A stretch of DNA of 64,000 nucleotides from Bacteroidales bacterium (GCA_016286055.1 JAEERW010000012.1:26467-90466); one strand, 5' to 3'. Numbered from the stretch's first letter, positions 1 to 8,189 are shown. Notes: a model not told the origin generated them from the sequence alone. Numbers and translations are program-made.

Positions 1-2037
1 AATCAAATTAATTGCTAATGCAGCCTTGCTTTCAATTCCATTTGCTGCCAAATTATATGGGTTTTGGTCATTTTTGAAAGTTGACAAAGCGTCTGCGTTT
101 AGTGCTGTTTCGTCGATATCGCTTTGTTTTATAAAATCAGCATTTAATTTGAAAAAATCATCTTCAAAACTGCGGGGTTGATAATCGCCTTCTTTCGTTT
201 GAAAACAAACCATCATATTACCGTCTTCATCACAGGACATTTTATTATCAGCATCATTCCAACTAAAAAGTTTATCCTTTGGCAATAATCTCATATAAAA
301 TGCAACATCACAATTATTATTAAAATAATGCTTCAATGCAGCATTTGAGGTAACATAGAGATTCCCTTCTTCATATTGACATTTTTTGTGATGTCCTTCG
401 GGCGAACAAATGTCAATATCAGTAATTACCAACATTTTCGTTAGTCCAATAAAATGAAAAAATTTTTCAAAAATGTGAGAGTGTGCTCCGACTGGTAAAA
501 CAGAGATTTTTTGCGACAAAAGACCTAATTCTCCATTAGATTCATCAGGTTTCTGTTCGTCATCAATTTTTTTCATCATCAATGGTAGTAAAATACGTTC
601 AGTATCACCTTCTATAAATACTGCCTTATCGGCAAAAAATAACTCGCTATTCATCACTGTAAGATACTGTTTCAGAAATCTATAAGCATTATCGTCATCT
701 TCATACATTTTTGCTAAATCTTGTAAATTTTTGGATATCACACAATTACTAAAATCTGAGCGTTTTAAATACTTAATGGCTTTAAAATCATCACAATTGG
801 CGACAATATGCGAAGAGTGTGTTGTTATGATTGATTGTAGCGTGGATTTAACTCCGTTTTTCCCGACTATTCCATCACCAAGCAATTTCTTTATATTTCT
901 AATAAAGACATATTGCATTTGTGGGTGTGTATGAGCCTCCGGCTCTTCAATAATAAGTAAGTTAATATCGGCAGGTCTACGATTTGTTACACGCTTCATT
1001 CGTTCAACAATCAACTTAATCTCAAAAATCATAGAAATCAAGTTCATATAACCGAGTCCGTTATAATTTTCAGGCAAATCTCGCTGACTGTGTTCGTAAA
1101 CAACCGTTGTGTTACCTTTTAAAAGTTCACGATGCCTAAGTGTTGAAACTACTTTAATCAAAGTTTCTTGTTTCCGCATACCACCTAGGTCGCCAATAGT
1201 CTTTATTATATTGTCAAAAATATTACTATATATTTTTGTTAGTTCTTGATCTGTTTCTTTTAATCTTGCAATAAATTGTTCTCGTGTATCTGCATTGGAT
1301 TCGTCTTCACCTTGTACATCGTATAATTTTGATGTTTGCTCCGAAAGGGTATGGTCTGCGTCTTTATTATCGACACCACGCCGTGCACTAATATATTCAA
1401 AATTTATAACATCATCTAAATGGAAACCTTGAAGTCCATCCAACTTTATAAAACGGTTTTCATTAAGAACCATATCTTGTTTTTCAACATGTACAGATTT
1501 GCGCACAATCTGAAAATATTTGGAGTGATTTGCATTCATAAACTCTCGTTTATCAAACTTTGTTTCAGAATTTTCATTTTGGTGCGTTGCTGTAAATTTG
1601 GATTTAACATGATTATAGTCTGTAATCAAACGTGAATAACAGTTATAATCAAGTTGGTAGTCAAACCCAATGGCAAAATAATTATTGCCATCTTCAAGAT
1701 TAGTGAGTATCTTATTCCCAATATTATCAAGACTATCAGAATCTGAGAATTCTGCAATCAAACGAAGTGAAATCCCTATTGATTGATAATCTTTTTCTTC
1801 CAGTTGTGGTTGCTCCAATATATCTTCAATTTCTTTTTGGAAATCTAGGTTAAAATCATTATATTGGAATTTTCTTGTCCGTTCTTTGCCGCTGTTAATA
1901 AACTTATCAAGAACGATTAGCAACGATGTCTTACCCACATTATTCTTACCAACAATGAGGGACAAATCGGGTTGCAAGTCGATTACGAAGTCTTTTAACA
2001 GACGAAAATTTTTGACACGTATTTGCTTTATTACCAT
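1..2037 (-). CDS. OLD-family ATP-dependent endonuclease (C-terminus beyond window)
   Basis: The reading frame is open from an ATG at 2037 to the left window edge, giving at least 679 residues. The N-terminus has an ABC/SMC-like Walker A, GKNNVGKTS, near residue 30. A Walker B stretch LLIIEEPEAHTHPQMQ lies around 940, followed by an H-loop-like TTHSSH. Near 540-640 a TOPRIM-type start reads AVFIEGDTERILLP, and the visible end has RSFEDDFFKLN, which is typical of OLD nucleases. Such proteins combine an SMC-like ATPase with a Mg-dependent TOPRIM nuclease; family members act in phage defence (OLD, GajA of Gabija, PARIS AriA). The partner that would distinguish these subtypes would lie left of the window, so the system is unassigned. 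A -7 box sits at 2058-2065. Confidence 0.85.
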   Translation of the reverse strand, partial: MVIKQIRVKNFRLLKDFVIDLQPDLSLIVGKNNVGKTSLLIVLDKFINSGKERTRKFQYNDFNLDFQKEIEDILEQPQLEEKDYQSIGISLRLIAEFSDSDSLDNIGNKILTNLEDGNNYFAIGFDYQLDYNCYSRLITDYNHVKSKFTATHQNENSETKFDKREFMNANHSKYFQIVRKSVHVEKQDMVLNENRFIKLDGLQGFHLDDVINFEYISARRGVDNKDADHTLSEQTSKLYDVQGEDESNADTREQFIARLKETDQELTKIYSNIFDNIIKTIGDLGGMRKQETLIKVVSTLRHRELLKGNTTVVYEHSQRDLPENYNGLGYMNLISMIFEIKLIVERMKRVTNRRPADINLLIIEEPEAHTHPQMQYVFIRNIKKLLGDGIVGKNGVKSTLQSIITTHSSHIVANCDDFKAIKYLKRSDFSNCVISKNLQDLAKMYEDDDNAYRFLKQYLTVMNSELFFADKAVFIEGDTERILLPLMMKKIDDEQKPDESNGELGLLSQKISVLPVGAHSHIFEKFFHFIGLTKMLVITDIDICSPEGHHKKCQYEEGNLYVTSNAALKHYFNNNCDVAFYMRLLPKDKLFSWNDADNKMSCDEDGNMMVCFQTKEGDYQPRSFEDDFFKLNADFIKQSDIDETALNADALSTFKNDQNPYNLAANGIESKAALAINLI

Positions 2038-2057
2038 AAACTATAAGTTTTTTATTG

Positions 2058-2065
2058 CAAAGATA
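2058..2065 (-). promoter_or_regulatory. -7 box of the OLD nuclease gene
   Basis: Read on the minus strand this is TATCTTTG, matching the Bacteroidota -7 consensus TAnnTTTG, 20 bases before the ATG. No clear -33 TTG was found. Confidence 0.45.
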
Positions 2066-2138
2066 AGACATAATCAACAAAAATGCAATAGCACAGGAAG
2101 TAAATGACCAAACCAATAATTATTTAGTGAAAAATCTT

Positions 2139-2146
2139 TATCTTTG
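2139..2146 (+). promoter_or_regulatory. -7 box of the P-loop kinase gene
   Basis: TATCTTTG, an exact TAnnTTTG match, lies 25 bases before the ATG at 2172. The -33 element is not evident. Confidence 0.45.
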
Positions 2147-2171
2147 AATTCACAACTAAACATAATTAACC

Positions 2172-2684
2172 ATGCTCATTCTTATTACCGGCGCATCATA
2201 CACAGGCAAAACGCTTTTGGCGCAGCGATTGCTCGAAAAATATAAATTTCCATACCTATCAATCGACCATCTAAAAATGGGTTTGATTCGTAGCGGCAAC
2301 ACCACGCTTACTCCCGAAGACGATGATGCCCTCACCGCTTATCTTTGGCCTATCGTCAGCGAAATAATGAAAACCGCTATCGAAAACAACCAAAACCTTA
2401 TTGTAGAAGGATGCTATGTGCCCTTTGATTGGCGGCGCGATTTTGATGCAAACTATTTACAATCAATACGTTTCATCTGTCTTGTAATGACCGATAATTA
2501 TATACTCCATCATTTTGAAGACATCAAAACCCATTGCTCCGACATCGAACATCGTCTCTACGGCGCAGATTGCACCATCGAAAGTCTCAAACGCGACAAT
2601 CAAAAGTACCTAAACGGTTTTAAATCCGCCGGCGAAGATGTGGTAATGATTGACGATGAATATCCATTATCTGGAATTTTGTGA
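2172..2684 (+). CDS. Small P-loop kinase-like ATPase (AAA_33 type)
   Basis: This 170-residue protein begins MLILITGASYTGKT, with a Walker A (GASYTGKT, residues 7-14) directly at the N-terminus as in adenylate-kinase-fold and zeta-toxin-like kinases. A later hydrophobic strand LIVEGCYVPFDWRRDF fits the Walker B/lid region of this fold. The substrate cannot be inferred. It stands alone and divergent from the OLD nuclease gene. The last codons (SGIL-stop) and the stop itself lie inside the first copy of a 14-bp repeat (2673-2686), so the present C-terminus may have been set by repeat insertion. Confidence 0.7.
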   Translation: MLILITGASYTGKTLLAQRLLEKYKFPYLSIDHLKMGLIRSGNTTLTPEDDDALTAYLWPIVSEIMKTAIENNQNLIVEGCYVPFDWRRDFDANYLQSIRFICLVMTDNYILHHFEDIKTHCSDIEHRLYGADCTIESLKRDNQKYLNGFKSAGEDVVMIDDEYPLSGIL

Positions 2685-2750
2685 TTTTTCGGGGTAAAAC
2701 AGGTGGAATTTTGTGATTTTTTAAGCAAAAATAGCCGGAATTTTGTGATT
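2673..2750. repeat. Three copies of a 14-bp motif at 32-bp period
   Basis: GGAATTTTGTGATT occurs exactly at 2673-2686, 2705-2718 and 2737-2750, each 32 bases apart, with unrelated AT-rich sequence between. The first copy overlaps the 3' end of the P-loop kinase gene. The 32-base period matches that of the hairpin array at 6892-6988, although the sequences differ. Confidence 0.85.
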
Positions 2751-2868
2751 ACCTATTATCATACCTCTTAAAATCAATTACTTAATAAATAATCCCTATT
2801 TCCTCACCTTTTTGCTCAAAAAATATATGCTTTGGAGGATTGAATCGGGTGTGTAATAGAAAAAATAC

Positions 2869-2876
2869 TATATTTG
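2869..2876 (+). promoter_or_regulatory. -7 box of the carboxylesterase gene
   Basis: TATATTTG matches TAnnTTTG and lies 28 bases before the ATG at 2905. The usual -33 TTG at 19-21 bases is not clear. Confidence 0.45.
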
Positions 2877-2904
2877 CCTTCAAAATAACAAACACATTAA
2901 TGAT

Positions 2905-4395
2905 ATGAAAAAATTACTTTTTCTTGCTCTTGGCGCAATGATGATGGCATCGTGCGCTACGCAAACACAACAAAACACTTGCACCAACAACAACCCCGTG
3001 CTGACTATCGAAGGCGGTCAGGTTCAGGGCGTTAACACTGAAAAAGAGGGCGTTATTGTTTATAAAGGAATTCCCTACGCCGCTCCTCCGATTGGCGAAA
3101 ACCGTTGGCGTGCTCCTCAGCCAGTAGTGCCGTGGAAAGGCGTTAAGGTGTGCGACAGTTTTGGTCATCCTGCATTTCAAGGCGCACATTACAACGGCGG
3201 ATACACCACCGAATGGGGCTACGGCGACGAAAAGGCTTACAGCGAAGATTGTCTCTACCTCAACGTTTACACCAAGGCGTCGGCTCAGCCCGAAAAGAAA
3301 CTCCCCGTGGCTATTTGGATTTTTGGCGGCGGACTGCGGGAAGGCTGGGGCTCTGAACCCGAATTCGACGGTCAAGAATGGGCTGCCAAAGACGTGGTTT
3401 TGGTAACGTTCAACTACCGCGTGGGTCCGTTCGGATTTTTTGCGCATCCCGAAATTTCAGCCGAAGACCCCGCTCACGCCACTGGCAACTGGGGCACTCT
3501 CGACCAAATAGAGGTGATGAAATGGGTGAAGAAAAACATCGCACAGTTTGGCGGCGACCCCGAAAACGTTATGATTTTTGGTCAGAGCGCAGGCGGACGT
3601 AGCACCAAATTCCTCTCCTCATCGCCCCTCACCAAAGGTCTGTTTAACAAGGCTGTAATAATGAGCGCAAGCGGATTGCAGAAGCCATTACCCAAGGAAG
3701 AAGCCGACAAATTGCCCGCATTTTTCCGTCAGAGCCAACTTACCCTTGCCGAGGCTGAGGCTCAGATTAAAGAAGTTTGCGATTGGGCTAACTTAAAGAC
3801 TCTCAAAGACCTACGAGCCGCTTCTACCGAAGAAATCTACGCCCTCGGACCTATGTATACTCGTGTAACAGGCAAACGCAGTTGCTTAAACGCCGGTCCG
3901 ATAGCACCTTACGTCGACGGATATGTTCTTCCAAAGGCTTTTGACGATGCCTGCATTGCCAACGAAATTGCCGACGTGCCTTATATGATTGGCTGCACGC
4001 TCAACGACCCCGGAAATATGGCTGACCAAATTGTGGATTTCTGTCTCAACCGTCAGGAAAACAACGGCAAGGCGTGGGCATATCAGTTTGCCCGTTCCCT
4101 ACCCGACGACGGCAGCCATCCCGAGGACTACCTCAAAGGCGCGTTCCACTCGTCAGACCTCTGGTATGTGTTTAAATCGTTGAAACACTGTTGGCGTCCG
4201 TGGACTCAGGGCGATTGGGACTTGTCGGAACGTATGCTCACCGCTTGGAGCAACTTTGCCAAATACTCCGACCCCAACGGCGCTAACGGCGGCGACTGGA
4301 AACCATACACATCTGAGAACAAACAGTTTATGCGTTTCAAATTAGACGAAAAAGATGCAGAGGCTTCCTCGCTCGGCGAACCTATGAAACCGTAA
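2905..4395 (+). CDS. Carboxylesterase type B lipoprotein
   Basis: This 496-residue protein starts with a lipoprotein signal (MKKLLFLALGAMMMASC, lipobox at Cys17). The body is a type B carboxylesterase (PF00135): an early VYKGIPYAAPPIGENRW block, SEDCLYLNVY, an oxyanion-hole IFGGGLREG, and the nucleophile elbow FGQSAGG. The usual elbow is GESAG, so Gln replaces Glu before the serine, a tolerated change. The acidic and histidine members are probably in the CTLNDPG and FHSSDLWYVF regions. It likely acts on esters at the cell surface or in the periplasm, possibly acyl groups on plant polysaccharide. It is transcribed alone and ends at a strong terminator. Confidence 0.9.
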   Translation: MKKLLFLALGAMMMASCATQTQQNTCTNNNPVLTIEGGQVQGVNTEKEGVIVYKGIPYAAPPIGENRWRAPQPVVPWKGVKVCDSFGHPAFQGAHYNGGYTTEWGYGDEKAYSEDCLYLNVYTKASAQPEKKLPVAIWIFGGGLREGWGSEPEFDGQEWAAKDVVLVTFNYRVGPFGFFAHPEISAEDPAHATGNWGTLDQIEVMKWVKKNIAQFGGDPENVMIFGQSAGGRSTKFLSSSPLTKGLFNKAVIMSASGLQKPLPKEEADKLPAFFRQSQLTLAEAEAQIKEVCDWANLKTLKDLRAASTEEIYALGPMYTRVTGKRSCLNAGPIAPYVDGYVLPKAFDDACIANEIADVPYMIGCTLNDPGNMADQIVDFCLNRQENNGKAWAYQFARSLPDDGSHPEDYLKGAFHSSDLWYVFKSLKHCWRPWTQGDWDLSERMLTAWSNFAKYSDPNGANGGDWKPYTSENKQFMRFKLDEKDAEASSLGEPMKP

Positions 4396-4408
4396 CACAC
4401 CATAATTA

Positions 4409-4498
4409 AATACAACAAAAAAGCCTTTCACTCTTGCTTGGTGAAGGGCTTTTTTGATTTACATAATCAACCTAATTCTGCCATCCTCTTTTACAAAA
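4409..4498. repeat. Left copy of a 90-bp direct repeat
   Basis: Positions 4409-4498 match 5321-5410 with three mismatches, offset 912 bases. The repeat includes a complete intrinsic terminator and, on the minus strand, the last dozen codons of the small winged-helix gene at 5371-5577 (reading VKEDGRIRLIM-stop). The left copy is therefore a detached 3' gene end, and the two copies bracket the VapC module. Confidence 0.9.
4417..4456 (+). terminator. Terminator after the carboxylesterase gene
   Basis: AAAAAAGCCTTTCAC pairs with GTGAAGGGCTTTTTT around a short loop. It has an A-run on one side and a T-run on the other, so it can work in both directions. Confidence 0.8.
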
Positions 4499-4585
4499 AC
4501 AACTAATGATTCAAGCGTTGATAAACAGATAGATGCATTGGTTTTAACAGCGGAGAAAATAAAGGTGGTGAAAGTGAAAAAATAA
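4499..4585 (+). pseudogene. Possible 3' remnant of an unknown gene
   Basis: Directly after the left direct repeat the frame reads TTNDSSVDKQIDALV then LTAEKIKVVKVKK and stops at 4583-4585, with no start codon. It resembles the C-terminal tail of TaqI/Eco57I-like methylase or specificity proteins (IDALVY...LTxEEIKIVE) with a few residues deleted. The stretch is short and the resemblance may be chance. Confidence 0.25.
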
Positions 4586-4643
4586 ATTTGGCAAATAAAA
4601 ATTTTAATTGTATTTTTGAGTGTTGAATCAAACTCATAGAATT

Positions 4644-4916
4644 ATGTATACAAACACATACAAGGCAGATTACAACACAGCCGAAAACTATTTCAAGTTT
4701 TTGAACCCGTTGAGCGACAGTATCAAACTTTGTTTGCTGAAAATGCTAACGGATTCGTTGGTTGTTGCCCCTACACAAACCGAAGAAAAGAAAAAAACTT
4801 CATTGTCGAAACTTTTCGGTGTATGGGCAGACTATCCCGAAATGGATAACATCGAAGATATCATCAAAAACAGCCGCACAAACGGACATCTACGTCAAAC
4901 TGCATCCTTTGATTGA
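4644..4916 (+). CDS. Antitoxin of VapC-type toxin-antitoxin pair
   Basis: This 90-residue acidic/hydrophilic protein sits immediately upstream of a PIN-domain toxin gene; only 2 bases separate its stop from the toxin ATG. The ATG at 4644 (MYTNTYKADYNTAENYF) is preferred over the upstream TTG. The C-terminal part SLSKLFGVWADYPEMDNIED is the kind of LFG-x-W toxin-wrapping segment seen in small antitoxins paired with PIN toxins. No AbrB or RHH DNA-binding motif is obvious at the N-terminus. It is inferred to neutralise VapC and perhaps autoregulate. Confidence 0.75.
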   Translation: MYTNTYKADYNTAENYFKFLNPLSDSIKLCLLKMLTDSLVVAPTQTEEKKKTSLSKLFGVWADYPEMDNIEDIIKNSRTNGHLRQTASFD

Positions 4917-4918
4917 CT

Positions 4919-5317
4919 ATGAAAAAATATCTTTTGGACACCAACATCTGTATTTTCTATCTGAAAGGGATGTACGAATTGAATAAGAAAATAGAAAAAG
5001 TCGGACAAAAAAATTGTTTCATTTCCGAAATAACAGTGGCTGAGTTGTTGTATGGTGCATACCATAGCAAAAGTAAAAAGCACATTTCAGAAGCACGTCA
5101 ATTTATTGAGGAGTTTACGGTCATACCCTTTGCAGGACTTGCTGATGATTTTGCCAAACAAAAGGATATGCTCACAGACAAGGGGCAGATGATTGACGAT
5201 TTCGATATAATGATTGGTGTGTCTGCTCTCAAACACGGCTGTATAATGGTAACTGAAAACATCAAGCATTTTTCAAGAATAGATAGCCTTGATATTGAGA
5301 ATTGGATCAATAGATAA
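4919..5317 (+). CDS. vapC: VapC-like PIN-domain ribonuclease toxin
   Basis: This 132-residue protein has the canonical PIN acidic residues: Asp in LLDTNICIFYL near the start, Glu in ITVAELLYGA, Asp in IDDFDIMIG, and the late TENIKHFSRI with the usual N/D position. The length is typical of VapC, a Mg-dependent RNase often cleaving tRNA or rRNA. ATG 4919 is used rather than TTG 4913. The antitoxin-toxin pair lies within a 912-bp segment bounded by a 90-bp direct repeat. Confidence 0.92.
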   Translation: MKKYLLDTNICIFYLKGMYELNKKIEKVGQKNCFISEITVAELLYGAYHSKSKKHISEARQFIEEFTVIPFAGLADDFAKQKDMLTDKGQMIDDFDIMIGVSALKHGCIMVTENIKHFSRIDSLDIENWINR

Positions 5318-5320
5318 AAT

Positions 5321-5410
5321 AATACAACAAAAAAGCCTTTCACTCTTGCTGGGTGAAGGGCTTTTTTGTTTTACATAATCAACCTAATTCTGCCATCCTC
5401 CTTTACAAAA
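5321..5410. repeat. Right copy of the 90-bp direct repeat
   Basis: This copy is the intact context: terminator plus the real 3' end of the winged-helix gene (stop at 5371-5373). Compared with 4409-4498 it differs at three positions. Confidence 0.9.
5329..5368 (+). terminator. Bidirectional terminator between vapC and the winged-helix gene
   Basis: It has the same stem as at 4417-4456, with one loop change. It lies between two convergent genes and has A/T runs on both sides. Confidence 0.8.
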
Positions 5411-5577
5411 GTTTCGCGGTGGCGCATAATAACGGCATAAACCTGCTGAATAGTAACAGGTTTGCCATCTTTACGCTTATGCAGACCGCGGGCATTAATC
5501 ATATCAGTGATTTGCTCCACCCTCAGCCCGTGCCCACCTGAGGCTATAAGATAAACGATTGCTTCTACAAGGGACAT
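5371..5577 (-). CDS. Small winged-helix (HARE-HTH-like) protein
   Basis: This 68-residue protein resembles a free-standing HARE-HTH winged helix. It has an N-terminal helix SLVEAIVYLIASGG, a recognition segment RVEQITDMINARGLHKRKDG, then TIQQVYAVIMRH and the wing FVKEDGRIRLI. HARE-HTH domains are usually fused to restriction enzymes or RNA polymerase delta, so a stand-alone copy points to a small nucleic-acid-binding regulator; this is inference. A -7 box (TATTTTTG on the minus strand) lies at 5612-5619. Its last codons are duplicated 912 bases away at 4409-4498. Confidence 0.6.
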   Translation of the reverse strand: MSLVEAIVYLIASGGHGLRVEQITDMINARGLHKRKDGKPVTIQQVYAVIMRHRETFVKEDGRIRLIM

Positions 5578-6005
5578 TTTATTATTTACTTTAACAATTC
5601 TATTCTGCTAACAAAAATAAAAATAGATTACCAAATGTGCAAAAAAAGATGGATTTGGTAAAAAATTGATGAGATTTAAATATTGACCCTTTTTTAAAAG
5701 TCAAGTGTTTTATTATTTTTTTGAAGTGGTGAGGGTTTATATATATTTAAGGTGTGGTTGTTTTTCTCGCTTTCAGCCTACGGACATTACTACGATAAAT
5801 ATCGGTACTAATGCTTTAAACTTGATGTTTGTTGATATTTTCAAAAATAGTATATTTTTACCTTCGGTTTGATACAATCCTTTTCTTAATTTCCTATCAT
5901 TATGCAATTTACAATCCCACAAAAAAAACTCCGAACCTAACGCCTATTTTTATTCGTTAAGTTCGGAGGTTAGTGTATTATGATGTAAAAATTTAAGGTC
6001 TACCC
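5578..6005. other. 428-bp intergenic region
   Basis: AT-rich spacer between two minus-strand genes. It holds the -7 box of the winged-helix gene (5612-5619) and the terminator of the flavoprotein gene (5921-5968). No coding frame or further structure was recognised in 5640-5920. Confidence 0.6.
5921..5968 (-). terminator. Terminator after the flavoprotein gene
   Basis: CTCCGAACCTAACG (5929-5942) pairs with CGTTAAGTTCGGAG (5955-5968) with one mismatch. On the minus strand it is followed by eight T. Confidence 0.85.
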
Positions 6006-6788
6006 CTACCTCACAAAATTCATCATCTGCCACTTTTCCCTTTCGGGGAATTTGGCGGTGCCGGTGGCAAATTGTTTGAGCATATATGCCATATTGTCGG
6101 CGAGGGTGCGCATTGTTTGGAGACCTTCGGTATCTTGCGACACTTCACCTTCGGCGGCGCCATAACCAATGTTCCAATATTGCGATGTAACTATCGGCAT
6201 ATTAAGCATTTGAAACGGCATCTGCAAGGCTTGGAACGCTGCGGTGGCTCCTCCCCTACGGCATACGGCTACGGCTGCGGCTGGTTTGCCCTGCATATTG
6301 GCTCCTCCGGCGTAACACATACGCTGAACCACTGAGAGAACCTGTCCGGCGGGCTGTCCGTAATATACCGGCGAACCCACTACCACGGCGTCGCACTCGC
6401 TCATTTTGGCAATAATCTCGTTGCAAACGTCGTCGTCGAAAACACATTTGCCGAGACCCTTGGCGTGACACTGTCCGCAAGCCACACAGCCACGTACAGG
6501 ACGGTTGCCCACGCCCACAATCTCGCTTTCGATAGAGTGCTTTTTCAGTTGTGCGGCTATCTCGCTCAGAAGGGTGAAGGTGTTGCCGTTGCGCCGTGCA
6601 CTGCCGTTGATTAACAGCACTTTAAGGTTGTTGATATTAACGCCTGCCGCCTCGGCGCACGATGCAAGAGCGCTTGTGCCCACCGATGCTACTGCGGCTG
6701 TGGCTGCCACTGCGCCAATACGTTTGATGGCGTCGCGGCGTGATATGTTTTCGTCGTTGTTTGCTTGAATGTTGTTTTGATTGTCCAT
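6006..6788 (-). CDS. Tat-exported iron-sulfur flavoprotein-like NAD(P)H reductase
   Basis: This 260-residue protein begins with a twin-arginine signal: ISRRDAIKRIG, then an Ala-rich hydrophobic stretch ending near ASCAEA. The remainder is a flavodoxin-like FMN reductase: VLLINGSARRNGNT is the phosphate loop and VVVGSPVYYGQPAG the isoalloxazine loop. Between them, GCVACGQCHAKGLGKC gives the compact cysteine motif seen in iron-sulfur flavoproteins and related reductases. It probably carries FMN and possibly a cluster in the periplasm; the electron partner is unknown. It is monocistronic with its own terminator. Confidence 0.8.
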   Translation of the reverse strand: MDNQNNIQANNDENISRRDAIKRIGAVAATAAVASVGTSALASCAEAAGVNINNLKVLLINGSARRNGNTFTLLSEIAAQLKKHSIESEIVGVGNRPVRGCVACGQCHAKGLGKCVFDDDVCNEIIAKMSECDAVVVGSPVYYGQPAGQVLSVVQRMCYAGGANMQGKPAAAVAVCRRGGATAAFQALQMPFQMLNMPIVTSQYWNIGYGAAEGEVSQDTEGLQTMRTLADNMAYMLKQFATGTAKFPEREKWQMMNFVR

Positions 6789-6891
6789 TTTTTTATCACT
6801 TTTAAATTAAATATTCGGGGGCAAGGTAATAAAAAAAATCAAGTGTTGTATGTGATATTTTCTACTGATTATTTTATGAAACAAAAATCCT

Positions 6892-6988
6892 CTACTTGGG
6901 ATTTTCCTTTAAAATCCAAAGTAGTACTTGCGATTTTCAATCAAAATCCAAAGTAGCACTTGCGATTTTCCTTTAAAATCACAAGTAG
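6892..6988. repeat. Array of three tandem hairpins upstream of the DUF4143 ATPase gene
   Basis: Three adjoining units (6892-6924, 6925-6956, 6957-6988) of 32-33 bp each form a stem of the type ACTTGcGATTTT / AAAATCaCAAGT around a 4-6 base loop. The units touch with no spacer. The array ends two bases before the -33 element of the promoter at 6991-7022. Confidence 0.9.
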
Positions 6989-6990
6989 AA

Positions 6991-7022
6991 TTGTTGTTTT
7001 TTAGAAAAAAGGATTATATTTG
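6991..7022 (+). promoter_or_regulatory. Promoter of the DUF4143 ATPase gene
   Basis: A -33 TTG (two overlapping choices, 6991-6993 and 6994-6996) and a -7 TATATTTG at 7015-7022 are 18-21 bases apart, the Bacteroidota sigma-ABfr arrangement. The ATG is 30 bases further on. Confidence 0.65.
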
Positions 7023-7052
7023 CAGTGGCAATAAATTATAAAAAATGCGACT

Positions 7053-8189
7053 ATGCTAAATCGTATATTACAAATTAACAACGAATTAGAGTCGAGTATA
7101 TTTTTACTTGGCGCACGTCAGACAGGCAAAAGCACTGTGCTTAGGCAGCAATTATCCAACGCAACGTTTATCGACCTTCTGGATTCAGATGTCAGGGAGC
7201 GACTCAAACGCCGTCCGGGATTGCTCTACGATATGCTCATCGACCTTCCTGATGAATCAGTGGTGGTGATTGACGAGATTCCAGAAGTTCCCGAACTGCT
7301 CAACGAAGTGCATCGTCTCATCACACAGAAAAACCATCGTTTTGTACTATGCGCATCGTCGGCTCGCAAACTCAAACGCAAAGGGCACAACACCCTCGGC
7401 GGACGAGCATATCCTGTCTATTTTTTCCCGTTGGTGAGCGCGGAAATTCCCGATTTCGACATCGACAAGGCGGTTACATACGGAATGTTGCCACCGCACT
7501 ACCTTGCCGCCAATCCACCAAGGATGCTGTCGGCGTATATCGATATTTACATTAAGGAAGAAATCAAGGAGGAGGCTCTCGTAAGAAATTTAAAAGCGTT
7601 TCAACGTTTTTTGGAAGTGGCTGCAATTTGCGATGGAGAGATAATCAACAGCAACAATATTGCCCAAGATTGCGCCGTGAGTGCCACCACTGTCAATTCG
7701 TATTTCGACATTTTGGAAGACACTCTCATCGGTTATCGAATTCCTGCATACACCAAAGTGATTCAGCGCAAAGTGGTACAAGCGCCCAAATTCTACTATT
7801 TCGACGTGGGCGTTGCCAACCATCTTTTGCACCGCACACAATTGCGACGCGGCACTCCCGAATATGGTCACGCTTTTGAACATCTTGTGATTCAAGAAAT
7901 TATGGCGTATTTAAAATACACTCACAGTCAGGAATCATTGTCGTATTGGCGCACATACACAGGCATAGAGATTGACGCGGTAATAGGCGACGCGCGGGTG
8001 GCAATTGAGATAAAATCGGCTGAGGAAATTCTTACAAAACATATCAAAGGTCTTAAAGCCTTTGGCGAAGAACATCCTCAGAGCCGTAGAATAGTGGTAT
8101 CGCTCGATATTTTCAACCGACGTATGGGCGAGATAGAATGTCTTTTTGTAAAAGATTTTTTCAAACTCCTATGGCAAGGCAAAATTTAA
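7053..8189 (+). CDS. AAA_14/DUF4143 ATP-binding protein
   Basis: This 378-residue protein has Walker A GARQTGKST (about residues 20-28), Walker B VVVIDEIPEVPELL and a sensor-like VLCASSARKLKRKG. The second half is DUF4143, including a winged-helix part (SATTVNSYFDILEDTLIGYRI) and a degenerate PD-(D/E)xK-like end (IEIDAVIGDARVAIEIKS). This family is very abundant in Bacteroidales; its biological role is unresolved. It is transcribed from a promoter abutting three tandem hairpins, which may be a regulatory or self-recognition site; this is speculation. Confidence 0.9.
   Translation: MLNRILQINNELESSIFLLGARQTGKSTVLRQQLSNATFIDLLDSDVRERLKRRPGLLYDMLIDLPDESVVVIDEIPEVPELLNEVHRLITQKNHRFVLCASSARKLKRKGHNTLGGRAYPVYFFPLVSAEIPDFDIDKAVTYGMLPPHYLAANPPRMLSAYIDIYIKEEIKEEALVRNLKAFQRFLEVAAICDGEIINSNNIAQDCAVSATTVNSYFDILEDTLIGYRIPAYTKVIQRKVVQAPKFYYFDVGVANHLLHRTQLRRGTPEYGHAFEHLVIQEIMAYLKYTHSQESLSYWRTYTGIEIDAVIGDARVAIEIKSAEEILTKHIKGLKAFGEEHPQSRRIVVSLDIFNRRMGEIECLFVKDFFKLLWQGKI

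Noticed and set aside
6892..6988. Possible small CRISPR array
   Set aside because: Units abut with no spacer at all; each unit is a hairpin.
7053..8189. Transposase or IS-element gene
   Set aside because: Flanking hairpins do not form terminal inverted repeats around the gene and the motifs are those of an AAA_14/DUF4143 ATPase.
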